A stretch of 64,000 nt of DNA, taken from the NCBI GenBank assembly GCA_963727535.1, contig CAVSGR010000008.1, forward strand, positions 62,001-126,000, in the 5' to 3' direction. The DNA is from RBG-16-34-14 sp963727535. GTDB lineage: Bacteria; Bacteroidota; Ignavibacteria; Ignavibacteriales; Ignavibacteriaceae. Position 1 is the stretch's first letter. Each line of letters starts with the position of its first letter. The notes under the pieces were generated by a model. That model saw only the letters and a program-made list of their open reading frames with translations, was not told the origin of the DNA and made no database searches. The position numbers and the translations under genes were made by a program. Shown piece after piece: positions 17,318 to 28,227 of this stretch.

Positions 17318-18352
17318 ATGATTTCCGTAGGTATAATCGGTGGAACTGGATACGCTGGCAAAAAACTAATTCAATATTGTAGCAGTCACCCTTTCGTAGA
17401 AGATTACAAAATATATTCAGGCAAAAGTGCCGGTGAAAATCTATATGATTATTTCCCCGGCTTGGTCGGATTAGTCAATGATACAAAAATAAATTCTGTT
17501 AATGATCTTTCTTATGAACACGATCTTTATTTCATCGCTTTGCCTCATGGCGAATCACTTAACTATATCCCAGCATTAATTTCAAATGGGAAATATGTCG
17601 TTGATCTTGGTGGGGATTACAGACTTGATACAGAAGCACTTTATGAAAAATGGTATAAATATTCTCACAACTCCTCTTATTTGTTGAAGACAAAAACATA
17701 TGGTCTTGCAGATTATCCAACTACAAATTATGATGACTTTAAACTTGTCGCTAATCCAGGTTGTTATCCAACAGCAGCTCTTCTTTCTCTACTTCCTTTG
17801 GTAGAAAATTTTTCTGAAAAGATTCTCTCGGTTAGTTGTGTCGCTTATTCTGGAACGAGTGGTGCAGGAAAAAAAGCTAAAACCGAATTAATGCTTTCTG
17901 AAATGGATGGAAATGTAAAAGCTTATAAAGTTAATGGACATCAGCATGAACCCGAAATTTTTCAGCAGCTTGCTAAGAAAGGGTTTGATTCTTCTTTCTC
18001 ATTTACAACTCACCTTCTGCCTGTTGCAACCGGAATTTATTTAACTGCTTCTGTTCATCTGAACGAACCAGTTAACCAGGAAGAAATAAATGCGATTTAC
18101 AATGATGTTTACAAAAACTCTTTTTTCATCAGGTTAAGAAACACGCCGCCTGAATTAAAGTGGGTTGTCGATACAAACTTTTGCGATATAAACATAACGG
18201 TAAAAGATAAAGTTATAATAATAACTTCAGCAATAGATAATCTTATTAAAGGAGCATCCGGTCAGGCAGTTCAGAATATGAACAAATTATTTGGCTGGGA
18301 TGATACACTTGGAATTTTAAACAAGGAGATTAAAGATGCTGCAGTTTATTGA
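17318..18352 (+). CDS. argC: N-acetyl-gamma-glutamyl-phosphate reductase
   Basis: NADPH-dependent third step of arginine synthesis. 344 residues: N-terminal Rossmann motif GGTGYAGKKL, catalytic cysteine in NPGCYPTAALLSL (about residue 148), GTSGAGKKAK, and the His of NGHQHEPEI. Preceded by GGAG about 8 bases upstream. Intact; overlaps argJ by 17 bp. Confidence 0.96.
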   Translation: MISVGIIGGTGYAGKKLIQYCSSHPFVEDYKIYSGKSAGENLYDYFPGLVGLVNDTKINSVNDLSYEHDLYFIALPHGESLNYIPALISNGKYVVDLGGDYRLDTEALYEKWYKYSHNSSYLLKTKTYGLADYPTTNYDDFKLVANPGCYPTAALLSLLPLVENFSEKILSVSCVAYSGTSGAGKKAKTELMLSEMDGNVKAYKVNGHQHEPEIFQQLAKKGFDSSFSFTTHLLPVATGIYLTASVHLNEPVNQEEINAIYNDVYKNSFFIRLRNTPPELKWVVDTNFCDINITVKDKVIIITSAIDNLIKGASGQAVQNMNKLFGWDDTLGILNKEIKDAAVY

Positions 18353-19542
18353 AAATGGGTCAATCTCATCCGTGCAGGGAATTAAAGCTGCCGGAATTAA
18401 TAGTGGAATTAAAAGACAGAAAAAAGATCTTGCTTTAATTTATTCTGATGTTCCCTGTAATGCAGCGGGAACATTTACACTTAATAAAGTTGTTGCTGCA
18501 CCTTTGGTAATTTCAAAAGAGATTATCAATAAAAAGAAAAAAGTAAAAGCTATCCTTGTTAATTCAGGAAATGCAAATGCCTGCACCGGAGAAACCGGTT
18601 TGGCAAATGCATTTAAGATGCAGAAATATTGCGCTGAAAAACTCGGTGTTGAACCCTGATGAAGTAATTATAAGTTCAACGGGAGTTATTGGTCAGCAAA
18701 TGCCGATGCAAAATCTTTTATCGGGAATTGATAAGATCTCCGGCACAATTGATTATTGCCAGGGAAACGATGCTGCAGAGGCAATAATGACAACTGATAC
18801 AAAAAAGAAAGCTTATGCCGTAAAAATAAAGCTGCTTAAAGGCGAAGTTGTAATTGGTGGGATTTGCAAAGGAAGCGGAATGATTATGCCGAACATGGCA
18901 ACTATGCTTGCTTTTCTTGCTACCGATGCTTCAATCGAACAACCCTTACTTCAGGAGTTATTGAGTGAAGCGGTAAATGAATCTTTCAACAAAATTTCTG
19001 TTGATGGAGAAACAAGCACAAATGATATGGTTGTACTTATTGAGAATGGTAAATCGGGAATAACGATTAATAAGAAAGAAAAAGATTACGAAATATTTAA
19101 GTCGGCTTTAGTAACAATTTGTCAGGAAATGGCAAAATCAATTGCATCTGATGGTGAAGGAGCTACAAAGCTGATCACCGTTTCTATTAATAATGCAAAA
19201 ACAAGAAAAGATGCCGATGTTATTGCTAGGGCAATTTCTAATTCTCCCCTTTTCAAAACCGCGATGCATGGAAATGATGCTAACTGGGGAAGAATACTTT
19301 CGGCTGCAGGAAATAGCGGCGCTGACTTTTCGCCGGAAAAAGTTACAATAAGGTTTGATGATTTTTCAATCCTTAAACCAAATTATACTAATGGGTTTAA
19401 TGAAGAAGAAGCAAAAAAAATCTTAGCAAAAGATAAAGTTACTGTTTCACTCGATCTTAACGAAGGGAAGGAATCTTCCACATGGTGGACATGTGATTTT
19501 TCTGAAGAGTATATTAAAATTAACGCAAACTATAGGACATAA
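18336..19542 (+). CDS. argJ: Ornithine acetyltransferase / glutamate N-acetyltransferase, frameshifted
   Basis: Transfers the acetyl group from N-acetylornithine to glutamate, recycling it. The ATG at 18336 lies inside the end of argC. The N-terminal part runs to KLGV; a single-base shift near 18650 joins it to NPDEVIISSTGVIGQQMP. The self-cleavage site with the nucleophile threonine is in AIMTTDTKKKAY. Reconstructed length is about 402 residues. Presence of ArgJ implies the cyclic acetyl-recycling pathway with true N-acetylornithine intermediates. Confidence 0.93.
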
Positions 19543-19543
19543 A

Positions 19544-20342
19544 ATGAAAACTGTAATTATCAAACTTAGTGGAAAAACCCTCGACACATTTTGTACTGAT
19601 CCTAAATGGATGAACAATCTTTTAGAGGTACAGAAAAATTATGATGCAGTTGTAATTGTTCATGGCGGCGGAAATAAAATTACAAGCTGGTCATCTGCAT
19701 TAGAGATTAAATCGGAATTTGTGAACGGGCAAAGAGTAACTGATGAAAAAACTATGGAAGTTGTTGCTGCAGTTCAGTCCGGTTTGCTTAACACCAAAAT
19801 AGTTGCAACGCTTCATACAAACGGAATCGATGCAATCGGTTTAACAGGAATAGATAAAGGACTTTTTGTCGCCGATTATCTTGATAAAGATCTGGGTTTT
19901 GTAGGAAATCCAAAGTTTACAGGAAAGATAGATTGGTTAGCTTCTCTTTTAAAAGAAAATATTGTCCCGGTATTTTCAAGTATCTGTAGAGACAGCGGAG
20001 GTAACTTAATGAATGTTAATGCTGATCTCTTCACAAAAGAATTAGCATTGGCTTTAAATGCTGATACAGTTTTTTTCCTTTCAGATATTGAAGGAGTTAT
20101 GCTGAACGGGGAAAAGAAAAATACTCTTACTTATGATGAAATAATCACCGGTATCGAACAGAAAGAAATCTACGGTGGAATGATTCCCAAACTGCAAAGT
20201 TGTCTGGAACTTATCGAGAAAGGGAATTAATAAAGTTTGGATCGGAAACGATTTATCAGATTTTAATTTCACAAACATTTCCGGGAATGATACAAAAGGA
20301 AGCTGGATTGTTAACAGGTTGCCTATAGCAGTTAATTATTGA
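19544..20342 (+). CDS. argB: N-acetylglutamate kinase, C-terminal frameshift
   Basis: Phosphorylates N-acetylglutamate, the second step of arginine synthesis; amino-acid kinase fold. The start is ATG 19544 (MKTVIIKLSGKTL). IVHGGGNKI is the phosphate-binding glycine motif, and NVNADLFTKELALAL and YGGMIPKL are conserved. The frame stops at 20230, but a shift near 20228 continues KVWIGNDLSDFNF to a stop at 20342, where the normal C-terminal strands belong. Likely an indel. Confidence 0.9.
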
Positions 20343-20361
20343 AGTAAAAAGAATAAAAGAG

Positions 20362-20820
20362 ATGTCGCTTAAGTTAAGAAGACAAACCAGGATAAAAGAA
20401 ATCCTGAATGACAATGTAATTTCGAATCAGGAATATCTCAGCAAGAAGCTAAAAGAAGAAGGATACGTTGTTACACAGGCAACTTTAAGCAGGGATTTTG
20501 CAGAACTCGGAGTTATAAGAACAATGTTTAACGGTTCTGCAAGATATATATTAAATGCCAATGAGTCCGGGAAACAAATTGCAAAACTAATTGGCTTTGA
20601 AATACTCAACATTGAACATAACGAATCATTGGTAATTATAAGAACTTTATCGGGAAGAGCACAGGGCGTTGCACATTATATCGACAGACTGAATAAAGAA
20701 GAGATACTCGGTACTGTTGCCGGAGACGATACTGTGTTGGTCATCCCAAATGCACATAAAAATATTCCGGTTATAATTTCTTTAGTAAGAAAAATTATGA
20801 CGGAACTTCCATCAAAATAA
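20362..20820 (+). CDS. argR: Arginine repressor ArgR
   Basis: 152 residues: N-terminal winged helix-turn-helix (about 1-70; SNQEYLSKKLKEEGYVVTQA followed by TLSRDFAELG) and a C-terminal hexamerisation and arginine-binding domain ending GTVAGDDTVLVIP. It senses arginine and represses biosynthesis genes. Placement between argB and argG suggests autoregulation of this operon. Intact. Confidence 0.94.
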   Translation: MSLKLRRQTRIKEILNDNVISNQEYLSKKLKEEGYVVTQATLSRDFAELGVIRTMFNGSARYILNANESGKQIAKLIGFEILNIEHNESLVIIRTLSGRAQGVAHYIDRLNKEEILGTVAGDDTVLVIPNAHKNIPVIISLVRKIMTELPSK

Positions 20821-20833
20821 AGAGGAATATAAA

Positions 20834-22048
20834 ATGAGTAGAAAAAAAATTGCAGTTGCATATTCCGGTGGTCTTGATACTTCGGTTATGGTTAAATGGT
20901 TAAGCGAGAAATACGATGCGGAGATAATAACTGTTACGGGAATGCTTGGAAAAACAAAAGAGTTAGACGGACTTGAAGAAAAGGCTTATAAAACAGGAGC
21001 TTCAAAAGCAGTAATTGTTGACTTGCAGGAAAAATTTGTAAATGATTATGCATTTAAAGCTCTTAAAGCAGGAGCTTTATACGAAGGTGTCTATCCTCTT
21101 GCAACAGCAATTGGCAGACCTCTTCTTGTAAAACTTCTTGTCGATACCGCTTTAGCTGAGGGAGCAGATACAGTCGCTCACGGATGCACAGGAAAAGGAA
21201 ATGACCAGGTTAGATTTGAGGTCGGTGTTCAATCTTTAGCACCTGAATTAAATATTCTTGCGCCGCTTAGAACGTGGGAGTTTAACAGCAGAGATGAAGA
21301 AATTGATTATGCCGTAAAGCATAACATTCCTATTAAAGTAACAAAATCTTCTCCCTATTCTATTGATGAAAATCTCTGGGGCATTGCAATTGAATGCGGC
21401 GTTTTGGAGGACCCGACGGTTCCGCCTCCGGATGATGCTTACCAAATTACAGTTGATCCTAAAGTAGCCCAGGATAAGCCGGAAGTTTTATCAGTTGAAT
21501 TTGAACATGGAATACCAATAAAATTAAACGGACAAAAATATTCTCCAGCTGAACTTGTGAGCGTTTTAAACTTTACAGGTGGCAGGCATGGAATCGGAAG
21601 AATGGACCTTATAGAGAATAGAGTTGTTGGAATTAAATCGAGAGAAATTTATGAAGCACCCGGTGCCGTTATTTTGCATAAAGCACATTATGAACTTGAA
21701 AAGCTTGTTCTGGATAAAGAGACCTTTAGGTTTAAGCAAATAGTATCTGACAAAGTTGCAAATCTTATCTACGACGGCTTATGGTATTCCCCCCTCTTCG
21801 AAGGGTTGATCGCATTTGTTGATTCAATACAAAAAAATGTAACCGGTGAAGTAACTCTCGAATTTTACAAAGGGAATATTAATGTTCTTTCAAGAACATC
21901 GCCGTTCAGTTCTTATGATAAAGATCTTGCAACTTATACACCGGAAGATACCTTCGACCGCACTGCGGCTGAGGGTTTTCTAAAAATTTACGGTCTTCCG
22001 TACAAAACTTTAAACATTGTTAATAACAAAACTTTAGAAGAGGCTTAG
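20834..22048 (+). CDS. argG: Argininosuccinate synthase
   Basis: ATP-dependent joining of citrulline and aspartate. 404 residues with the PP-loop AYSGGLDTSVMVKWL at the N-terminus, ATAIGRPLL, GCTGKGNDQVRFE and PFSSYDKDLATY. Intact, 13 bp after argR and 4 bp before argH. Confidence 0.97.
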   Translation: MSRKKIAVAYSGGLDTSVMVKWLSEKYDAEIITVTGMLGKTKELDGLEEKAYKTGASKAVIVDLQEKFVNDYAFKALKAGALYEGVYPLATAIGRPLLVKLLVDTALAEGADTVAHGCTGKGNDQVRFEVGVQSLAPELNILAPLRTWEFNSRDEEIDYAVKHNIPIKVTKSSPYSIDENLWGIAIECGVLEDPTVPPPDDAYQITVDPKVAQDKPEVLSVEFEHGIPIKLNGQKYSPAELVSVLNFTGGRHGIGRMDLIENRVVGIKSREIYEAPGAVILHKAHYELEKLVLDKETFRFKQIVSDKVANLIYDGLWYSPLFEGLIAFVDSIQKNVTGEVTLEFYKGNINVLSRTSPFSSYDKDLATYTPEDTFDRTAAEGFLKIYGLPYKTLNIVNNKTLEEA

Positions 22049-22052
22049 TCTT

Positions 22053-23439
22053 ATGTTGTGGGGCAGCAGGTTCAAAACAAAATTAAATGATTCCGCGATG
22101 GAATTTTCGTCCTCGCTGCCTGTAGATATTAATCTTTTTGCAGAAGATATTCTTGTTAATAAAGCTCATACGGAAATGCTGGAACAGATCGGAATAATTT
22201 CTCACGAAGAAATGAAAAGTATAATTGAAGGTTTGAATACTATTTATAAAGAATTTGAAGAAGAAACCTGGAAACCGAATCCGGAAAAATATGAGGATAT
22301 TCATTCTGCTGTTGAAGGAAGGCTTTTTGAATTAATAGGAGACACAGCAGGCAAACTTCACACAGGAAGAAGCAGAAACGACCAGGTTGCAACTGATTTA
22401 AGACTATGGATTAAAAAGGCTATTGGAAACATTATTTCTTCACTTAATAATTTTCAAATTACTTTAATAAATCTTGCAGATAAAGATATTGAAACGATAA
22501 TGCCCGGTTATACTCATCTACAAAGAGCTCAGCCCGTTTCGCTGGCTTTTCATCTTTTAGCTTATGTTGAAATGCTTGAGCGGGACAAGATGAGATTTGA
22601 CTTTGCATTTAAACAAGCAGATGTTTCTCCTCTCGGTGCTGGCTCAATTGCCGGATCGACTCTGCCGATTGATCCTGAATTTACTGCCTGGAAACTCGGC
22701 TTTGCGAAACATTTTTCCAATGCAATGGATGCAATTTCAGACAGGGACTTTGTAATCGATTTTATAAACTCCTGTGTTGTAGGACAAATCCATTTAAGCA
22801 GATTGTCGGAAGAATTAAATTCTTTGGTCAACTGCAGAATGGAAATTTGTAAAAATAAGTGATGAATATTCCACGGGTTCTTCCCTTATGCCTCAGAAGA
22901 AAAATCCTGATATGACAGAGCTTATAAGAGGAAGATCAGGAAAAGTTTTAGGAAATTATGTTAATATTGTTTCGGTGTTGAAAGCACTTCCATTAAGCTA
23001 TAACCGCGACCTCCAGGAAGACAAAGAACCTGCTTTTAGTTCTTTTACGACTTATTTAACCAGCTTAAATATTTTGGACAAGGTAATAGAAACGATAGAA
23101 ATCAATAAAGAAAGATTTACAAACGAATTAAAAGGTGATTACCTTCTCTCTACCGATCTTGTTGATTGGCTTGTTCTGCAAGGAATAAGTTTCCGTGAAT
23201 CGCACAGGATTGTTGGAGAACTTGTAAAATATTTAGAAAATTCGGGAAAAAATTTCAGCAAGTTAACTCTTGATGAAATGAAAAAGATAAATCCGATATT
23301 TAACGAGGAAGCTTTCGAATATCTTAAACTGGAAAAATCGCTTGACAGAAAACAATCAAAAGGTTCACCAAATCCAGAAATGATAAAGGTCCAGATAAAG
23401 AGATGGAAATCGAAGCTTATGGAAATTGTTGAGGGCTAA
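22053..23439 (+). CDS. argH: Argininosuccinate lyase, frameshifted
   Basis: Releases arginine and fumarate from argininosuccinate; fumarase/aspartase superfamily. The N-terminal part has MLWGSRF, HTGRSRNDQVATDLRLW and GYTHLQRAQPVSLAFHLL. Near 22850 the frame shifts, and the family signature GSSLMPQKKNPD with the catalytic serine is in the following frame. The remainder (NRDLQEDKEPAF onward) is normal. Total about 462 residues. The break falls in a region containing runs of A. Confidence 0.94.
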
Positions 23440-23631
23440 ATTAATTTAATAAATAGCTCAAATACGCTTGTTTTTTTCGTCAAAAATTATATTTTGCTAA
23501 AAACTAATCTCTTTATTACTAAGCTACCCTTAGTAAATAAGAAGCCTCCTCAGATGATAAAATAGGACAAAATCTCTTTTTATCATACAAAAAAATTAAG
23601 TTCAGAATTTCAATTTACGTCCGGAGATATC

Positions 23632-26600
23632 ATGGCTGTCGATAAAACAGAAATGAATGAATTAAATAAAAATATATCGTTCCCACCGGTTGCACAGGGA
23701 ATGTACGATCCATCATTTGAGAAAGACTCGTGCGGGATGGGATTTGTTGTGGATATTAAAAACAGGAAGTCCCGTAAGATTATAGATATCGGTTTAAAGA
23801 TGATGAAAAACCTAAGACACCGGGGTGCGGTTGGCGCAGATCCTTTAACTGGAGACGGTGCAGGTCTTCTTATCCAGATGCCCGATCAATTTATGAGAAA
23901 AGTTACCGACCCTTTGAATATTATTCTACCGCGTGAAGGAAGATACGGTGTGGGGATGATGTTTCTTCCTCAGAATCCAAGTTTGCGTAAAGCCGTAGAA
24001 ACTATCGTTGAGAAAATAATAATTGATGAAAACCAATACTTTCTTGGATGGAGAGATGTTCCTGTTGATCCTTCAGTTCCGGGACATGGCGCCAAGCTTA
24101 CTCAGCCATTTATCAGGCAGTGTTTTATTGCTGCAAATAAAAGAACCAAAAGTCAGGATGAATTTGAAAGAAAACTTTATTTAATCAGAAGAATCATTGA
24201 TAAAAGAGTAAGAGCAGAACTTAAGTGTGATCGAAGTAAATACTATGTTCCATCGTTTTCAAGCAAGACTATTGTTTATAAAGGAATGCTTCTATCAGAC
24301 CAGGTAACAAGATACTTTAAAGATCTTGATGACCCAGATTTAAAATCTGCACTTGCAATGGTTCATATGCGTTTTTCCACAAACACATTTCCCACCTGGG
24401 ATTTGGCTCATCCTTTCAGAATGATTGCACATAACGGTGAGATAAATACTTTACGTGGAAATAAAAACTGGATGGCGGCACGCCAGGTTGTAATGAATTC
24501 TCCTTACTATGGTAAAGATTTAAAAAGAATGCTTCCTATTATAATGGAAGGACAGAGTGATTCTGCAACTTTCGATTCTGTTCTTGAACTTCTTGTTATG
24601 TCTGGAAGATCGGTACCGCATGCAATGATGATGATGATACCTGAAGCGTGGTCCAAACATGATTTGATGGATCCTGACAGAAAAGCATTTTACGAATATC
24701 ATGCTACGATGATGGAACCTTGGGATGGTCCTGCCGCAGTTTCTTTTACAGATGGAACTATTATAGGTGCTACACTTGATAGGAATGGTTTACGTCCTGC
24801 CCGCTATGCGGTAACCACAGATGATATGGTAGTATTAACTTCTGAAGCCGGTACTGTTTCGGTTGATCAATCAACAATTCTTTACAAAGGAAGATTGCAG
24901 CCTGGAAAAATGTTCGTCATCGATTTGAACCAAAAAAGAATCGTAGATGATGAAGAAGTTAAAAAAGAAATAATTGGCAAAAAGCCATATAGGAAATGGG
25001 TCGAAGAAAACATGTTAAAGCTCGATTCACTGCCTGACCCTGAATTTACTTATAAGCCCGATTCTCTGACTATAACTAAGAGACAAAGAATTTTCGGTTA
25101 TACAAAAGAGGACCTGTTAACTGTTATAAGACCTATGGCTTTAAACAGCCAGGAAGCAATTGGCTCGATGGGCACCGACGCTGCCTTAGCCTGTTTATCT
25201 GAAAAACCACAGCCACTTTTCAGATATTTTAAGCAACTTTTTGCACAGGTTACTAATCCTCCTATAGATGCTATCAGGGAAGAATTAGTAATGGAGTTAA
25301 CAACATATATTGGTCCTGAACAAAATCTCCTTGATGAAACTCCACAGCATGCAAAAAGAATTGAGATTAATCATCCTTTGCTTAGCAATTCCAAGCTGGA
25401 AAAAATCAGGAGCATTACAAAAGGACATTTCAAATCGGCAACGATTTCATTATTGTTTAATGCTCACGAAAGACATGACTTTAGAGAAGAGCTTGATAAA
25501 ATTTGTGAACAGGCTGTAGAACTTGTAAAACAAGGTACCGGCTTACTGATCCTTTCAGACAGAGGTGTGCAGGAAGATACTGCTGCACTTCCAAGTTTGC
25601 TTGCTGTTGCAGGAGTTCATCATGCATTAATCAGGGCAGGATTAAGAACTAAAACAGGAATTATTCTTGAAAGCGGTGAACCGAGAGAAGTTTCGCATTA
25701 TGCCCTTCTTCTTGGATACGGTGCAAACGCAATCAATCCATACCTTACTTATGAAACTTTATGGCAAATGTGTGAAAATGGATTTCTGCCTGAAGTTAAA
25801 GATTACCAGGAAGCAAAGAAAAATTATACAAAAGCTGTTTCAAAAGGTTTGTTCAAAATCTTTAGTAAGATGGGAATAAGTACTCTGCAATCATATTGCG
25901 GTGCACAAATCTTTGAAGCTGTTGGAATCGATACTGAAGTTATTGAAAACTATTTCACAGGCACACATACAAAAATTGAAGGTATGAGCCTTGAAATGAT
26001 TGAGCAGGAAACTTTAATGAGACATATAGCCGCATTCCGTATTGGTGAGATAGATTTACTTCCTGCCGGCGGACTTTATCACTATAGAAGAAATGGTGAA
26101 AAACATTTGTGGAATCCATTGTCTATTTCAAAACTGCAGCAAAGCACCTGGCAAAATAATTTTAAGACTTTCAAAGAATATAGTGAGTTAATTAATAACC
26201 AAAATAAGCGGAGAGTAACTTTAAGAAGCCTGCTTGAAATGACAATTGGTGAAAAACCCGTTCCTATTGATGAAGTTGAGCCTGCAAGTGAAATTGTAAA
26301 AAGATTTTCTACAGGAGCTATGAGCTTCGGTTCTATTTCGTGGGAAGCACATACTTCCTTAGCTATTGCAATGAATAAGATTGGTGGAAAATCAAATACC
26401 GGAGAAGGTGGTGAAGATAGTGTCAGGTTTGTAACATTACCGAATGGCGAAAGTATGCGTTCTGCAATCAAACAGATTGCTTCAGCAAGATTTGGCGTTA
26501 CAGCTAATTATCTTGTTAATTGCGATGATATACAAATCAAGATGGCTCAGGGTGCAAAACCGGGAGAAGGCGGACAGCTACCCGGTTTCAAAGTTGATAA

Positions 26601-28227
26601 AATAATTGCACGAATAAGACATAGTACACCGGGAGTAACATTAATTAGTCCTCCTCCCCATCACGATATTTACTCAATCGAAGACTTGAAACAATTAATC
26701 TTCGATTTGAAAAATATTAATCCTAAGGCAAGAATAAGTGTAAAACTTGTATCGGAAGCCGGGGTCGGAACAATAGCGGCAGGAGTCGCAAAAGCCCATG
26801 CAGATCACATATTAATAAGTGGTCACGATGGAGGAACCGGTGCAAGTCCTATTTCTTCAATTCAATATGCTGGTTCTCCGTGGGAATTAGGTTTGAGCGA
26901 AACTCATCAAACTCTTGTTTTGAATGGACTGCGCGACCGTGTTTATCTCGCAGCAGACGGACAAATGAAAACCGGAAGGGATGTTACAATTGCTGCTCTT
27001 CTCGGTGCTGAGGAATTCGGTTTTTCAACTGCACCGCTTGTCACTCAGGGATGTATCCTGATGAGGAAATGTCATTTGAATACATGTCCGGTTGGTGTAG
27101 CTACTCAGGATCCTGAACTAAGAAAAAGATTTGCCGGCAAGCCTGAATATGTAATTAACTATATGTTCTTTGTCGCAGAAGAAGTAAGAGAATATATGTC
27201 AATAATGGGATTCAGGAAATTCAACGAGATGATTGGAAGAACCGACAAAATTGTGCAGAGAAGAACATATAATCACTGGAAAGCAAGAGGCATTGATCTT
27301 ACAAAAATATTCTTTAAGCCTGAACCGATATACAAAACCGATCTTTATAGAACAAGAGATCAAAACCATCAAATAGAAAAACAAATTGATAATGAATTTA
27401 TTAAGACTGCTCATAAAGCGCTTGAAGAAAAAGAACCTGTTGTAATTGAAAGAGATATCTGGAATGTGAACAGAGCGGTAGGTACCTTGCTTTCAAATGA
27501 AGTGGCAAAGAAATATGGCGATGAAGGACTTCCCGACGGTACAATAAAATTACAATTGACCGGAACCGCGGGACAAAGTATTGGAGCCTTCCTTGCAAAA
27601 GGAATAGAGATTCACCTCAAGGGTGGAACAAATGATTACGCAGGAAAAGGACTTTCCGGTGGCAGATTGATTGTCCAGGTTCCTGGTAATGTTATATTCG
27701 ATCCTGCTAAAAGCATAATTACCGGAAATACTTGTCTTTATGGCGCTACCGGTGGCGAAGCTTATTTTAACGGTATTGCAGGAGAAAGATTTGCTGTCCG
27801 GAATTCAGGAGCAATTGCAGTTGTTGAAGGTGTAGGCGATCATGGATGCGAGTATATGACTGGAGGCACAGTTGTCGTACTTGGTAAAACAGGAAGAAAC
27901 TTTGCAGCAGGTATGTCAGGCGGAATCGCTTATGTGTGGAATCCTGAAAATCAATTTGAAAAATTAGTCAATAAGGGAATGGTTGATCTTGAAGAGATAG
28001 AAAAAGAAAATGAATTTGCGACTTTGTATTCGTTGATTGAAAATCATTACAAGTACACTTCTTCACAAAGGGCAAAGTTGATAATGGATAACTGGGAAAA
28101 AGAAAAATATAATTTTATAAAAGTAATGCCTGCAGAGTACAAAAAAGCTCTCGAGGCTCTCGAAGAGGAAAAACAGAGAGAAACAGAGTTGACAGTAGAT
28201 AATTATGCTGAGGTGGCAAATGGGTAA
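23632..28227 (+). CDS. gltB: Glutamate synthase (NADPH), large subunit
   Basis: 1531 residues, fully intact. Glutaminase class II domain at the N-terminus with the nucleophile Cys34 exposed after removal of a 33-residue propeptide (FEKDSCGMGF) and NLRHRGAVGADP. A central domain follows, then the FMN-binding synthase barrel. The 3Fe-4S cysteines are in CILMRKCHLNTCPVG (about residues 1140-1151). A C-terminal GXGXG beta-helix domain ends the protein. It transfers the glutamine amide to 2-oxoglutarate. A 190-bp spacer before it suggests its own promoter. The stop overlaps gltD. Confidence 0.97.
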   Translation: MAVDKTEMNELNKNISFPPVAQGMYDPSFEKDSCGMGFVVDIKNRKSRKIIDIGLKMMKNLRHRGAVGADPLTGDGAGLLIQMPDQFMRKVTDPLNIILPREGRYGVGMMFLPQNPSLRKAVETIVEKIIIDENQYFLGWRDVPVDPSVPGHGAKLTQPFIRQCFIAANKRTKSQDEFERKLYLIRRIIDKRVRAELKCDRSKYYVPSFSSKTIVYKGMLLSDQVTRYFKDLDDPDLKSALAMVHMRFSTNTFPTWDLAHPFRMIAHNGEINTLRGNKNWMAARQVVMNSPYYGKDLKRMLPIIMEGQSDSATFDSVLELLVMSGRSVPHAMMMMIPEAWSKHDLMDPDRKAFYEYHATMMEPWDGPAAVSFTDGTIIGATLDRNGLRPARYAVTTDDMVVLTSEAGTVSVDQSTILYKGRLQPGKMFVIDLNQKRIVDDEEVKKEIIGKKPYRKWVEENMLKLDSLPDPEFTYKPDSLTITKRQRIFGYTKEDLLTVIRPMALNSQEAIGSMGTDAALACLSEKPQPLFRYFKQLFAQVTNPPIDAIREELVMELTTYIGPEQNLLDETPQHAKRIEINHPLLSNSKLEKIRSITKGHFKSATISLLFNAHERHDFREELDKICEQAVELVKQGTGLLILSDRGVQEDTAALPSLLAVAGVHHALIRAGLRTKTGIILESGEPREVSHYALLLGYGANAINPYLTYETLWQMCENGFLPEVKDYQEAKKNYTKAVSKGLFKIFSKMGISTLQSYCGAQIFEAVGIDTEVIENYFTGTHTKIEGMSLEMIEQETLMRHIAAFRIGEIDLLPAGGLYHYRRNGEKHLWNPLSISKLQQSTWQNNFKTFKEYSELINNQNKRRVTLRSLLEMTIGEKPVPIDEVEPASEIVKRFSTGAMSFGSISWEAHTSLAIAMNKIGGKSNTGEGGEDSVRFVTLPNGESMRSAIKQIASARFGVTANYLVNCDDIQIKMAQGAKPGEGGQLPGFKVDKIIARIRHSTPGVTLISPPPHHDIYSIEDLKQLIFDLKNINPKARISVKLVSEAGVGTIAAGVAKAHADHILISGHDGGTGASPISSIQYAGSPWELGLSETHQTLVLNGLRDRVYLAADGQMKTGRDVTIAALLGAEEFGFSTAPLVTQGCILMRKCHLNTCPVGVATQDPELRKRFAGKPEYVINYMFFVAEEVREYMSIMGFRKFNEMIGRTDKIVQRRTYNHWKARGIDLTKIFFKPEPIYKTDLYRTRDQNHQIEKQIDNEFIKTAHKALEEKEPVVIERDIWNVNRAVGTLLSNEVAKKYGDEGLPDGTIKLQLTGTAGQSIGAFLAKGIEIHLKGGTNDYAGKGLSGGRLIVQVPGNVIFDPAKSIITGNTCLYGATGGEAYFNGIAGERFAVRNSGAIAVVEGVGDHGCEYMTGGTVVVLGKTGRNFAAGMSGGIAYVWNPENQFEKLVNKGMVDLEEIEKENEFATLYSLIENHYKYTSSQRAKLIMDNWEKEKYNFIKVMPAEYKKALEALEEEKQRETELTVDNYAEVANG

